Shown in pieces: positions 47,163-55,595 of a DNA stretch of 64,000 nt. The notes beneath the pieces were generated by a model. That model was not told the DNA's origin, ran no database searches, and worked only from the letters and a program-made list of their open reading frames with translations. Location: contig CAVWQI010000002.1 in NCBI GenBank assembly GCA_963757185.1, positions 248,001 through 312,000 of the forward strand, in the 5' to 3' direction. A program made the position numbers and the translations under genes. The stretch is from JAQBQB01 sp963757185 (GTDB lineage Bacteria; Gemmatimonadota; Gemmatimonadetes; Gemmatimonadales; Gemmatimonadaceae). Numbering within the stretch: the stretch's first letter is position 1; each line of letters starts with the position of its first letter.

Positions 47163-49098
47163 CGGTCAACCGGTCCACCGGCTTGGCGGTCTGTTGAGAG
47201 ATCTCGTACAGGCGGTTTGGCCGTACGCCGTGCAGGGTCGTGCGGCGGCCGTCGCGCCAATCGATCTCCAGCGTCGCGCTGTCGGACTTGCCCATCGCCA
47301 GCGAGACCTCGTAGTCGCTGTGCGACATGTACAGTCCGCCGACGACGATCTCCTTCTCCTGTTCGGGGACCGCGCCGCCGAGGAGTCGAACCTTGGCGCC
47401 GACGGCCTGCGTGTTCGGCGCGTCGCCGACGAGGCGCACGGCGACGCGCGGCGCCGACGCGTTGTTTCGCAGAACCAGCGGCGGCGCGCGCAGCCGGTTG
47501 ATGACCACATCGAGATCGCCATCGCCGTCGAGATCGGCGGCCGCGATGGCGTGCGAGTAGTCGGCCTCTGTGCCGAAATTCCACTTCGCGCTCACGTCCT
47601 CGAACGTCATGTCGCCGCGATTGCGGAACGCGACGTTCTTGAGCGGCAGCGGCGGAAACTGCCAGCGCAGGCGCTGCCACGGAAAGCTCAACAGGCGATT
47701 CTGGAGCGCCTCCTGGACGTCGGCGTCCATGATGTCCCAGAGATGACCGTTGGCGACGAGGATATCGGGCCGGCCGTCGAGGTCCACGTCCATGAACAGC
47801 GTGCCCCACGACCAGCCGCTCGCCTGCACGCCGGCGTACATCCCGACTTCGGCGAACGTGCCGTCGCCGCGGTTCAAGAACAGCGTGTTCCGCTGGTGCT
47901 GGAGCTCGGTCTCGATGTCTCCGGGCTTCTTGGGCAACGCCGTGTGCGTCGGGATCTGCGTGCGCAGCTTGTGCGTGTCGTTGCTCAGCATGTCGGTGAC
48001 GAAGATGTCGGGCTTCCCGTCGCCGTTGACGTCCGCGACGTCGACACCCATCGCCGAGTTGCTGATCTGCCGCTGCGCGTTCCAGTCGGCGCGCTTGAAG
48101 TGGCCGTGCCCGTCGTTCCACCAGAGCTCGTCGACGTCCTCGAAGTCGTTGCTCACGTACAGGTCCGGCGCGCCGTCGCCATTCAGGTCGACGAACTTGG
48201 CGTCGAGCGTGAACGACTCGGCCGGTTCGGCGATCGGCTTGCCCTGCGCGTCGAGGAAGCGGCCGCCGGTGAACGGCACCTTGGTGAAGTGACCGTGGCC
48301 GTCGTTCGTGTAGAACTCGTCGACGGCGCCGCGCTGCGTCATGCGCATGCCACCCATGTCCGGGCGCATCACGATCTTATAATCGTTCCGGAATTCCGGG
48401 ACGACCTCGAACTTGTTCGGCCCGACCTGGCGCACCGTCTGGTTGAACTGGTGGCGCTGCGGCGGAATGCTGTCGTCGATGTTGTACGCCTTGTAGTTCG
48501 CGACGTACATGTCGAGGTGCCCGTCGCCGTCGACGTCGGCCATCGTGACCGTCGTGCCGCCGCTGCCCGACGTGTCGAGGCCGAGGTCGCGGTGCTCGGT
48601 GAAGTGGCCGTGGCCGTCGTTCAGAAAAATCGCATTCGGCCCGCGCGTCGACAGCAGGATCAGGTCGAGCGTGCCGTTCCCATCCACGTCGGCGAACGCG
48701 GCGCCGCTGGAGTTCCTGTCGCACGCGCCGACGCCCGCCGCCTTGGTGATGTCCTCGAACTTCCAGTTGCCGAGGTTCTTGTAGAGGGCGCTGCACCCCT
48801 GGGTCTTGGCGAGAAAGACATCCGGGAGGCCGTCGCCGTCCACATCGCCTAGCGCGACGCCCCCTCCTTGTCCGAGGATGCGGTTTCCCAACAACAGCGA
48901 ATCGCTGACGTCGTTCTCGAAGCGGATGCCCGTCTTGTTCGCGGGCATCGCCGTGAACCCCGGCTCGCCGCGCGGCACGACGAGGTCGCGCCAGCGATAG
49001 CCCGTCTCCTGATGCCACGGCGGCGTCGGGGGCGCGCCGCATGCGCCAGCGGCCGCGGACAGGCAGAGCGCCACGCCCGCGGCCGCGCGTCGGTTCAT
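47002..49098 (-). CDS. CRTAC1-family FG-GAP/VCBS + UnbV lipoprotein, N-terminal part (frame breaks at repeat)
   Basis: Exported protein with lipobox AAGAC. At least six calcium-binding-type FG-GAP blades (GDVDGDGLPDVFLAKTQG, ADVDGNGTLDLILLSTRG, ADVDGDGHLDMYVANYK, VDLNGDGAPDLYVSNDFEDV, ADVNGDGKPDIFVTDML, ADLDGDGDLDVVINRL) are followed by an ASPIC/UnbV domain (VGDAPNTQAVGAKVRLLGG, GLYMSHSDYEVSLAMGKSD, RPNRLYEIS). After residue 645 the frame enters four GGTGGACC units and then translates about 45 residues of out-of-frame sequence to a stop at 47002. The true continuation is the middle fragment, one frame over. As it stands it makes a secreted 698-residue protein lacking the second propeller. FG-GAP/UnbV proteins are often encoded beside SusC/D genes; the role is unknown. 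Confidence 0.85.
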   Translation of the reverse strand: MNRRAAAGVALCLSAAAGACGAPPTPPWHQETGYRWRDLVVPRGEPGFTAMPANKTGIRFENDVSDSLLLGNRILGQGGGVALGDVDGDGLPDVFLAKTQGCSALYKNLGNWKFEDITKAAGVGACDRNSSGAAFADVDGNGTLDLILLSTRGPNAIFLNDGHGHFTEHRDLGLDTSGSGGTTVTMADVDGDGHLDMYVANYKAYNIDDSIPPQRHQFNQTVRQVGPNKFEVVPEFRNDYKIVMRPDMGGMRMTQRGAVDEFYTNDGHGHFTKVPFTGGRFLDAQGKPIAEPAESFTLDAKFVDLNGDGAPDLYVSNDFEDVDELWWNDGHGHFKRADWNAQRQISNSAMGVDVADVNGDGKPDIFVTDMLSNDTHKLRTQIPTHTALPKKPGDIETELQHQRNTLFLNRGDGTFAEVGMYAGVQASGWSWGTLFMDVDLDGRPDILVANGHLWDIMDADVQEALQNRLLSFPWQRLRWQFPPLPLKNVAFRNRGDMTFEDVSAKWNFGTEADYSHAIAAADLDGDGDLDVVINRLRAPPLVLRNNASAPRVAVRLVGDAPNTQAVGAKVRLLGGAVPEQEKEIVVGGLYMSHSDYEVSLAMGKSDSATLEIDWRDGRRTTLHGVRPNRLYEISQQTAKPVDRLTGGPVDRKRRFHSLHGRDGAARRAHARRPVVRRLGAAVPAPELALAARTGRRMV
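47148..47179 (-). repeat. Four GGTGGACC units at the frame break of the FG-GAP gene
   Basis: On the minus strand: GGTGGACC, GGTTGACC, GGTGGACC, GGTGGACC. It encodes the linker PVDRLTGGPVDR after the UnbV domain. Adding one unit joins the frames as GGPVDRWTGNDDSTLFTD; removing two units also would. Confidence 0.95.
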
Positions 49099-49132
49099 CG
49101 TCGCGATGTCGAACAGCCCTCGGGCGAGGCGA

Positions 49133-49705
49133 CTAATGCGATCCAGGACCGCCGCCGAGTTTGTCGCGAACCATCTCGTCCGCCTCGGCGCGCTGTTTCT
49201 GGATCAGGTCGTTCGCCTGCTTTTGTTGCGTCTCGTCGAGGAGGGAAACGGCGTCGGTCGCCGCCGCATCGTATTGCACGCGAATTCCGGTGACGACTTC
49301 GGTGAACCGGCGGCGCGTGTCCATCATGCGCGCCTTGTCGCCTTCATCGGGAGTGCGGCCCGCCGGCGTGGCGATGCGGCGCAGCGAGTCGAGGGCGCCG
49401 AACGACGGCTTCATCGACTCTTTGAGCTTGTCGTCGCGATCCTTGAGCTTCGCGAGCTGTTCGTCGGTGAGCTTCAGGTCCTTTCGCTTGTCGATCAGCA
49501 GCTTGAGCGGGCTGACGTTCTCGATGTCCTTGTTCGACAGCTTGATCGTGCTGCCGCTCATCGTGCTGTAGTCAGGGGGCTTGGTGCCGCGGTCGCGGCT
49601 ACCTCCGCCGCCACCGCCGCCGCGCTGGGCTAGGACGGGGAGAGACAGTAGCGAGAGCGCGGGCAGCGCGGCCATCAGAGCGATTTTAAGGGATCGTGTG
49701 CGCAT
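49133..49705 (-). CDS. Small exported helical protein, Spy/CpxP-like
   Basis: 190 residues. Signal peptide (IALMAALPALSLLSLPVLAQ), then a Gly/Arg linker (RGGGGGGGSRDRG), then a mostly helical domain with an LTxxQ-like motif (LKLTDEQLAKLKDRDDKLKE) and a second helical pair (LDETQQKQANDLIQKQ). Spy/CpxP proteins are periplasmic chaperones; the match is by pattern only. I start at 49705, where the signal peptide begins; GAGGA is 12 bp upstream. Confidence 0.72.
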   Translation of the reverse strand: MRTRSLKIALMAALPALSLLSLPVLAQRGGGGGGGSRDRGTKPPDYSTMSGSTIKLSNKDIENVSPLKLLIDKRKDLKLTDEQLAKLKDRDDKLKESMKPSFGALDSLRRIATPAGRTPDEGDKARMMDTRRRFTEVVTGIRVQYDAAATDAVSLLDETQQKQANDLIQKQRAEADEMVRDKLGGGPGSH

Positions 49706-49842
49706 GGGTGTTGGTCCTCGGTGACGACGGCGAGCCGATGGGTGGGGGGGGATCGGGGCTATCGGGGATCGACTGGTCCGAAGCTGCTTCAAGACGTCCG
49801 TAAAACGCTGCGCTCGGGCGCGGCGTTCGTCAATACGCACGG

Positions 49843-49907
49843 TTTCAGGTCGTCGATCTCGAGTCTCCGGGTTTTCCGGAGACCGGAGACCCTGTGACCA
49901 GAGACCG
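49843..49907. repeat. GGTCTC / CCGGAGACC-family inverted repeat
   Basis: GAGTCTCCGGGTTTTCCGG, AGACCGGAGACC and GACCAGAGACCGAAC words form an imperfect hairpin just after the YceI stop (49910, minus strand). Same family as 15471-15563 and 37973-38042. Confidence 0.7.
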
Positions 49908-49909
49908 AA

Positions 49910-50575
49910 CTACGGATTCGCCTCGGGGGAAAGCCGGAAGTCGTACTCCAACTTGATCGAGTCGGCCACGCTGAGGAGGACCGGCACGCGTGGCTGGTCG
50001 AGGCCGAAGTCCTTGAAGGTGAAGATCGTGGCCGCGGAGCCGACGACGTCCGACCCGTCGGCGTGGGCGGTCACGTGCCAGGTGGTCGGATGCGTCACGC
50101 CGTGCACCGTGAGATCGCCGATGACGGAGAACGTCTTCGTCGTGCCCGGAGGAATGGGCTCGGTGAGCCCGTCGAACATCGTCGGGACCAGCGCGACCTG
50201 CGGATACTTCGCGGTCTCCAGCGTGTTCTTCTGCACGTATCCGTCGCGCCGGGTCTTGTCGCTCTTGAGGCTCGTGACTCCGACGACGATGCGGGAGCTG
50301 TCGCGGACGATCTTCCCGTCCCGGCCGACGACGATCCGGCCCGTGACATCCTTCGTCGCACCGACGGCGTCGTTCGGAAGGTCGAGGCCAACCAGCTGCT
50401 CGCGAACCCGATACCGCGCCTCGTTTCCGGTCGGCGCGACGACGAAAACGAGCTGAGCCGGCTTAGGAGCAGGTTGCGGACGGTGAGTTTGGGCGTGAGC
50501 CAGGTTGGGCGATATGACGCCGCCGACGACTAGCAGGCACGACGCGACCGTAGCTGCACGACTACGCATGAACAT
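49910..50575 (-). CDS. YceI-family exported protein
   Basis: 221 residues. A signal peptide ending NLAHAQ and a YceI-like lipocalin fold: DVTGRIVVGRDGKIVRDSSR, SRIVVGVTSLKSD, RDGYVQKNTLETAKYPQVAL, VIGDLTVHGVTHPTTWHVTA, FTFKDFGLDQPRVPVLLSVA. YceI proteins bind isoprenoid or other amphiphilic lipids in the periplasm. The D-Y/F-x-K-N-x-L-E-T-x-K-Y-P block and L-T-hGVT are diagnostic. Two starts are possible, 50575 and 50569. Downstream of the membrane protein at 50628, perhaps in one transcript. Confidence 0.9.
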   Translation of the reverse strand: MFMRSRAATVASCLLVVGGVISPNLAHAQTHRPQPAPKPAQLVFVVAPTGNEARYRVREQLVGLDLPNDAVGATKDVTGRIVVGRDGKIVRDSSRIVVGVTSLKSDKTRRDGYVQKNTLETAKYPQVALVPTMFDGLTEPIPPGTTKTFSVIGDLTVHGVTHPTTWHVTAHADGSDVVGSAATIFTFKDFGLDQPRVPVLLSVADSIKLEYDFRLSPEANP

Positions 50576-50627
50576 TCTCGTTTGGCTCGGGGCTGCAGGG
50601 CCTTGAGGGCCCGTGGGGGTCTTGCAT

Positions 50628-51863
50628 TCATACGCGACGCGCTGGCGCCGCGCTGACCCTCGTTTTGACGCCCCTCCCCGCAGTGGCGGTTTTGCCCCCC
50701 TTGTCCGGCGGCGAGACGTGGGCAAACAGGTCCTTTCTGACCTCCGGGTTGCTGATCTTCCAGATCACGCCGTCGGTGAAGTAGTGGTGAATGTTGATGA
50801 ACATCAGCAGGAGGATCGGCGCCGACTTGCCGGGCGTCTCGCCGAACACGTTGCCGATGATGCTCATTGCCGTGCCGGGGACGAGCTGCGTCACGACGAC
50901 GCTCACCACAAGGAGGCCGAGCCCGTACAACGCCATGTGACGCGCCAGACGCGTCGCTCCGCGAGCCCGGGCCGCGTTCGTACGGTTGATCTCGACGCGA
51001 ACCGGAAATGCCAGGTACTGCAGCGCATGCGCGATCTGGATCCAGAAGAGCGCTCTCGGATCCCGAGCCATCATCGCGTACCAGACGAATAGCGCGATCC
51101 AAGCGACGAGCGTGCGCGCGGGCGGGAGCACGCCGGTGCGGCGCCACATCCTGAACAGGCCGATCGCGCCGAGCAGGAAAGCCAATCCGATACCGGCGCT
51201 GACCACGATGTAGACGGGGCGCACGAAGCCGCGGAATGGCTTGTCCAGCTGCGTGTAGACGAACCAGCAGACGTGCCACGCCAAAAGGATGCGAAGGCCC
51301 GTGCGGATGAGTAGCCGCTCCGACTTTTCGAAGCGCGCGCCGCCGAGGTAGGCGTATGACGCCATCATTCCCCACACCTGGCCGGTGTAGTGCCACGCGA
51401 GATATCCGCTGGCGACGGCGATGAGGAGCGTCATGAGGAGCGGCCGACACGCCGGGTCGGCGACGTTCGCCCGAATCGCTTCGGTGCAGCCCTGAGGGAG
51501 GAAGTACTGGATCTCCATCACGGCGAACGCGATGTACCCGACCAGAATCAGCGGCACGTAGATCGATGCCCACTTGTGCTTCATGATCGTCTCGCGGTCG
51601 CGGTACACGAGCCGGTACGAGGCCATGAAGTGCGGCATGTTGATCGCCGTCCCGATCCACGCCTGCGCTCCCGCACCCACGAGCACCAGATCGGTGCGGC
51701 CGCTCAGCAGAAGCGGCACGAAGACGATCAGCGACAGCCCGCCAACGAGGAGAAGGTCGATCGCCGGCGTGAAGATCGAGCCCCGCTTGGCGCTCGCCGG
51801 GGGAGTGAACGAACCGCCGGGGGCGCTAGCCGGCGCCGTGACTGGTGGGGTTGAACTGGTCAT
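50628..51863 (-). CDS. Multi-pass membrane protein with conserved-looking His motifs, unknown function
   Basis: 411 residues with about ten hydrophobic helices. Histidine motifs sit at helix ends: NMPHFMASYRLVYRDRE (near 75), LAWHYTGQVWGM (near 157), FWIQIAHALQYLAFPVRVE (near 290) and NIHHYFTDGVIWKISNPEVR (near 360). Such spaced His pairs suggest a membrane metal site, as in membrane hydroxylases or desaturases, but the standard HxxxH/HxxHH patterns are not all met. The N-terminus (about 28 residues) is Pro/Ser/Ala-rich and cytoplasmic. I do not recognise the family. Confidence 0.75.
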   Translation of the reverse strand: MTSSTPPVTAPASAPGGSFTPPASAKRGSIFTPAIDLLLVGGLSLIVFVPLLLSGRTDLVLVGAGAQAWIGTAINMPHFMASYRLVYRDRETIMKHKWASIYVPLILVGYIAFAVMEIQYFLPQGCTEAIRANVADPACRPLLMTLLIAVASGYLAWHYTGQVWGMMASYAYLGGARFEKSERLLIRTGLRILLAWHVCWFVYTQLDKPFRGFVRPVYIVVSAGIGLAFLLGAIGLFRMWRRTGVLPPARTLVAWIALFVWYAMMARDPRALFWIQIAHALQYLAFPVRVEINRTNAARARGATRLARHMALYGLGLLVVSVVVTQLVPGTAMSIIGNVFGETPGKSAPILLLMFINIHHYFTDGVIWKISNPEVRKDLFAHVSPPDKGGKTATAGRGVKTRVSAAPARRV

Positions 51864-51897
51864 GAACTACGAGGGGGACCGTTGGACCGCCGGCCGA

Positions 51898-52335
51898 TCA
51901 GCGGCCGGAGAGCGTCACCCCAAACGTAGTGTCGGGACGGACGTGGCGGAGCCTGACCACGAGCGTGACCACGGTCGCGCGAGACCCGTATTCGGTCTGG
52001 GACTGCGTGGGCCCCAGATAGCGGACCTCTTCAACGGTGCCCGCGGTGAGGCTGTGGAGCGCCTCGATGCCCCCGGCGCGACGCGCGTCGATGTAGACCG
52101 TCGTGCCGTGCGGCATGCTTGTTGGCTGCACGCCCGGAGGCGGCTCGAAGAAATGGGGGCGGAGGCTCTGCACTGTTTCGAAGAGATCCGATCCTTCGCG
52201 CGCCGCGCTCACGATCTCGTCGTGCGTCAGCACATTGCGGTCGCGCGGCGCGGGCCCATTGGACACGGGCTTGCCGCAGGCGAGCATGGCAATCGCGACC
52301 GCCGATGCAGCGCCGAGGAGCCAACGAGTTCTCAT
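51898..52335 (-). CDS. Small lipoprotein with TonB-plug-like domain
   Basis: 145 residues, lipobox MLAC. After a short linker, residues 35-140 look like a minimal plug: THDEIVSAAREGSDLFETVQ, VYIDARRAGGIEALHSLTAG, TVEEVRYLGPTQSQTEYGSR, ATVVTLVVRLR. This matches the end of the SusC/TonB plug (VDG..., IEEIEVLRG..A..YG, VI.V.T.R), again with no barrel. Unlike the two larger plug proteins it lacks the Cys pair. ATG at 52335 follows a GGGGGAAGAAC purine stretch; the frame also opens 6 codons earlier. Confidence 0.7.
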   Translation of the reverse strand: MRTRWLLGAASAVAIAMLACGKPVSNGPAPRDRNVLTHDEIVSAAREGSDLFETVQSLRPHFFEPPPGVQPTSMPHGTTVYIDARRAGGIEALHSLTAGTVEEVRYLGPTQSQTEYGSRATVVTLVVRLRHVRPDTTFGVTLSGR

Positions 52336-52389
52336 GTTCGTTCTTCCCCCCAAACCCGATGGGATGGCATCGGGCCGTCAAAGTGAGAA

Positions 52390-52415
52390 GGCCGTCGGGC
52401 AAGCGCCCGACGGCC
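52390..52415 (-). terminator. Terminator of the SusC-SusD operon 3
   Basis: 10-bp perfect stem GGCCGTCGGG / CCCGACGGCC with a 6-nt loop, 33 bp after the last gene of the operon; TTCTCACTT follows on the minus strand. Confidence 0.75.
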
Positions 52416-52448
52416 AATCTCGCATTCTACTTCAGTTGACGCGAGCCG

Positions 52449-53360
52449 TCAGACGCCCGGCGGACGCGGCGGCCGGCGATCCCACATCGTCACGACATTG
52501 GGAATCTGGAAGGCCGCTGTCTGCGGGGTCCGTGCTCCGGCAACGGATCGCGGGAACACGATCATCGTGGTCGCGGACCCGGCGACGGTCGTTCCAGGCG
52601 AAGCATCGATGTCGATTTTGCCGCCCGCGCCGGCGCTCGAGAATGCCGCTGCGCCCGGCAAAGCCTGGCGATCGACGAACATGGCTGTGGTGCCGCCGGC
52701 CGCTCGAATGTTGTAGTCGATCGTGCCGGGGGGCTGGTTCACCCAGGTCGACGCGCTGTACGGCGCGACGGCGGCCCAGGTCGCGGTCGCGGGCACGGCG
52801 GTGCCGCGAGCGTAGGCGCGAGCGTCGATCGCCGAGCTGGTGGCGTTGATGACGCGCAGGCCGACGCTGGCGGCCGGATCCGCGGGGGCCTCGTCGAGGA
52901 CGGTCAGGTGCATCGCATCCGCCGCGCCTTTCGGCGAGCGGCCGTTGCCCCAGAGGATGAACGTGTAGTTGTGGGTCGCGGCGAGGGTCACGGTCGAGTC
53001 GACGACGACCACCGAGGCGATCGACTGGAGCGTGTCGCTCAAGAAGATGCGAAAATGGCGCGAGCCGGCGCGCGCGTCCTTGAACTCGATCTTCGTGCCG
53101 ACGACGAGCGTGTCGCTCGTTCCTGTTGCTACCGTCTGGTTCGGCGCATCCCGAAACGTGACGAAGAATGCCGAATTGGATTCGACCAGATCGACGAAGC
53201 GCATGTCGAAGCCGAACGCGCCCGAGCTGTCGGGCACGGCGTTGATGAACCGAACGCCGGCTGTCGGGATATTCTCCGTGGTCACGACCTGGTCGGGATA
53301 GCACGCACTCGCGACGCTTGCGGCAAGGCAGAGCACCGAGAGCTGGGAGATGCGGCGCAT
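52449..53360 (-). CDS. DUF4397-like exported lipoprotein
   Basis: 303 residues. Signal peptide with lipobox VASAC. The body has repeated beta-rich units typical of DUF4397 (AGVRFINAVPDSSGAFGFDM, RHFRIFLSDTLQSIASVVVV; VGLRVINATSSAIDARAYAR, VAPYSASTWVNQPPGTIDY). Function unknown; surface-exposed beta-sandwich inferred. GGAG precedes the ATG by about 8 bp. Last of four genes in the SusC3 operon. Confidence 0.72.
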   Translation of the reverse strand: MRRISQLSVLCLAASVASACYPDQVVTTENIPTAGVRFINAVPDSSGAFGFDMRFVDLVESNSAFFVTFRDAPNQTVATGTSDTLVVGTKIEFKDARAGSRHFRIFLSDTLQSIASVVVVDSTVTLAATHNYTFILWGNGRSPKGAADAMHLTVLDEAPADPAASVGLRVINATSSAIDARAYARGTAVPATATWAAVAPYSASTWVNQPPGTIDYNIRAAGGTTAMFVDRQALPGAAAFSSAGAGGKIDIDASPGTTVAGSATTMIVFPRSVAGARTPQTAAFQIPNVVTMWDRRPPRPPGV

Positions 53361-53396
53361 GAACGTACTCCGTGAAGGTGGGCGACCGTTGTCGGC

Positions 53397-53858
53397 CTAA
53401 GGCCGGCGACGAGTGGTTTGACTGGTGTCTGTGGGAGACTTTGCGGGATCCGTCTGGCCGCCGCCGAGGATGGACTGGGTGGCGATCAACGCCACGACAC
53501 CCACTCCAATCGCACCGAGGGCGATCGACTTCGCCTTCGAAAACTTTTTCTCGTACACCGACGTGACGTACTCCGACTTGATGTGTACCGGCTCTCCGGA
53601 CCACACCTGCTCGCCGCCCCTCAGCATGTGAATCGCCGACACGGCGACGAGATAGTCCGCACTGCTCTTCTCGATGAGGCGTCCCTCGATCTGCGCGATC
53701 TCGGGACCCATCGAACCGCCCAGCGCCACGCGACCTTGGTCGTTGACGTCGAAGGCGACCTGCGTTCCTACCGCCGGCGCCGGTCCGGTGACGGGCTCCA
53801 ACTCATAGCAGCCCGCCGACAGGACCGCGGCCAGCACTCCAAAACAGCGTCGAAACAC
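53397..53858 (-). CDS. Predicted lipoprotein with one membrane segment, unknown family
   Basis: 153 residues. Lipobox LSAGC at the N-terminus, a beta-rich domain (GTQVAFDVNDQGRVALGGSM, EGRLIEKSSADYLVAVSA, EQVWSGEPVHIKSEYVTSVY) and a hydrophobic helix near 108-126 (SIALGAIGVGVVALIATQSI), then a polar tail. GTG start at 53858 with GAGAGAGG 4 bp upstream. It lies 12 bp after the SusD stop, so it belongs to the SusC3-SusD3 transcript. Confidence 0.72.
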   Translation of the reverse strand: MFRRCFGVLAAVLSAGCYELEPVTGPAPAVGTQVAFDVNDQGRVALGGSMGPEIAQIEGRLIEKSSADYLVAVSAIHMLRGGEQVWSGEPVHIKSEYVTSVYEKKFSKAKSIALGAIGVGVVALIATQSILGGGQTDPAKSPTDTSQTTRRRP

Positions 53859-53870
53859 TCTGCCTCTCTC

Positions 53871-55583
53871 TTACCAGCCGTAGGTCGTCGGACCAACCGC
53901 AACCGAATTGGGTGCGTTGCCCGGGCCAGGGCCGGTGCCATAGATCGCACTAGCGGGTTTGCCGCGCGCCTGGAGATCCTGGTATGGCGTCGCCCAGTAG
54001 AGCGGTGAATTCGCCGGCAGATCGCCCCAGCCACGCTCGTCGAGGTACCACGGCGCGTAGGCGACGTAGCCGGCCTCGATGTACTTCTCGTATTTGATAG
54101 CGTCGAGCAACTTGCCGCAGCCGACCGTGTTGAAGGTCGGCGGTTGCGGAACCTTCGGAATGCACGTTGCGGCCGAGCCTGGGACCGGCGAGGTCGCGTC
54201 GAATGCCGTGATCGCCGGCAGACCGTTCTTGGTGCGCGTGATGTTCACGAGCGCCGCGGCCGCCGCGAAATTGCCCTGGCGATAGAGACCCTCGGCCTGG
54301 AGCATGTCCAGCTCGGCCTTCACGAAGAACGGCGTGTTGCCGTTTTGCCCAGTGCCGCCGTCACCCTTGTTGACCCAACCGTGGAATCGTGCGAAGTCGT
54401 ATTGCGAGTAGCCCCAGCCCGGACCGGCGAACTGGTCGCCGCCGGATGCGCGGTTGACGAAATACCGCGCGCAGTTCGTCTGGCCTTGAACCTCGCACGA
54501 CTTGATCGAGAAATCGGCTTGCTGCGCGGCGCGTGTTTCACCCTGCGGGAATCGTTTGTCCGGCGTCGCCATGAAGAAGTTCTGGCTGTTGCCGCCGCGC
54601 GCGCCCAGCGGCTGCGCGATCCACGCCGCGTAGTTGCCCGAGGTGTCCGCCCACCCGATGATGAACGGCGTCATTTGGTGCCACGTGCCGAACGAGTCGT
54701 ACTGCGTCCGCCACGCGGGACCTCGCGGGTTGTTCGTCGTGCTGGTCGTGATGAGATGGTCGCTCGTGATGCCGTTCTGCGCATCGGCGACGACCGCCGC
54801 CCAGTCCACCGCCGCCCGCTCGGTGGGCGTCCGCGCGACGTTTGCACGGATGCGCGCCCGGTACGTGCGAACCAGCTTGATGAACTCGGCCTGGTTAAAG
54901 GTCGTCGGCGACGGAATCCAGGTGGATGGCAGCGGGAACCCCGGCGGGCTGGTCGAATTGGACGATTTGTTCGCAAGGTCGATGGCCGCCTGAAAGTGCA
55001 CCATCGCCGTTTCGGCCGCCGCCTTGTAGTCGATCAGATTGCCCGCGTCCTGCGTGCTCTGACCGATCGATACCACGGCGAGCGAATCATGCATCAGCGC
55101 CGTGTAACCGATCGAAATGCCGTTCAGGAACTCGGCGAACGCCAGGTCGCGATTGTCCTGTACGGCGCTGCCTTCGGTGAGCCCCTGGCCCTCGAGCGTA
55201 ATGAAGTTGGTCGCGACGCGATTCACTTCACCCATGATCGAGTAGAGCCGCGACTGCTCGCCGAAGCAGACGTTGCCGGGCTGGTTGTTGTTCACCGACG
55301 TCGAGAACGGGTAGTGCGAGTTCTGACAGTTGTTCGCCAGACTCGACAGGTTCATGAGGGAGAAGATGTTCGCCATCCCCTCCATGTCCGTCGTGCTGCC
55401 GTACACGCCGGTCGACCATCGCTTGTAGTACGACCCAAGCAGGTTCTCGGCGTCGGCCGGCGAACCCAGCACGCGTTTCGTGTCGCCGGAGTTCGGATTG
55501 TTCACCGCCAGCGAGTTGTCGCTACACGCGCCGACGACGACCACCGACGCCAGGACAGCAAACCGAATAAGGTTGCGCATCAT
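53871..55583 (-). CDS. SusD/RagB-like outer-membrane lipoprotein, copy 3
   Basis: 570 residues, over 100 longer than copies 1 and 2. Lipobox VVVGAC, then SLAVNNPNSGDTKRVLGSPA with the family N-terminal motif, TPR-type helices and RFHGWVNKGDGGTGQ, ELDMLQAEGLYRQGNFAAAA (typical SusD late helix). It starts 12 bp after SusC copy 3. The extra length lies mainly in the middle (about 270-420), which suggests a different, perhaps bulkier, substrate than the tandem pair. Confidence 0.88.
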   Translation of the reverse strand: MMRNLIRFAVLASVVVVGACSDNSLAVNNPNSGDTKRVLGSPADAENLLGSYYKRWSTGVYGSTTDMEGMANIFSLMNLSSLANNCQNSHYPFSTSVNNNQPGNVCFGEQSRLYSIMGEVNRVATNFITLEGQGLTEGSAVQDNRDLAFAEFLNGISIGYTALMHDSLAVVSIGQSTQDAGNLIDYKAAAETAMVHFQAAIDLANKSSNSTSPPGFPLPSTWIPSPTTFNQAEFIKLVRTYRARIRANVARTPTERAAVDWAAVVADAQNGITSDHLITTSTTNNPRGPAWRTQYDSFGTWHQMTPFIIGWADTSGNYAAWIAQPLGARGGNSQNFFMATPDKRFPQGETRAAQQADFSIKSCEVQGQTNCARYFVNRASGGDQFAGPGWGYSQYDFARFHGWVNKGDGGTGQNGNTPFFVKAELDMLQAEGLYRQGNFAAAAALVNITRTKNGLPAITAFDATSPVPGSAATCIPKVPQPPTFNTVGCGKLLDAIKYEKYIEAGYVAYAPWYLDERGWGDLPANSPLYWATPYQDLQARGKPASAIYGTGPGPGNAPNSVAVGPTTYGW

Positions 55584-55595
55584 GTCAGCTGGCTC

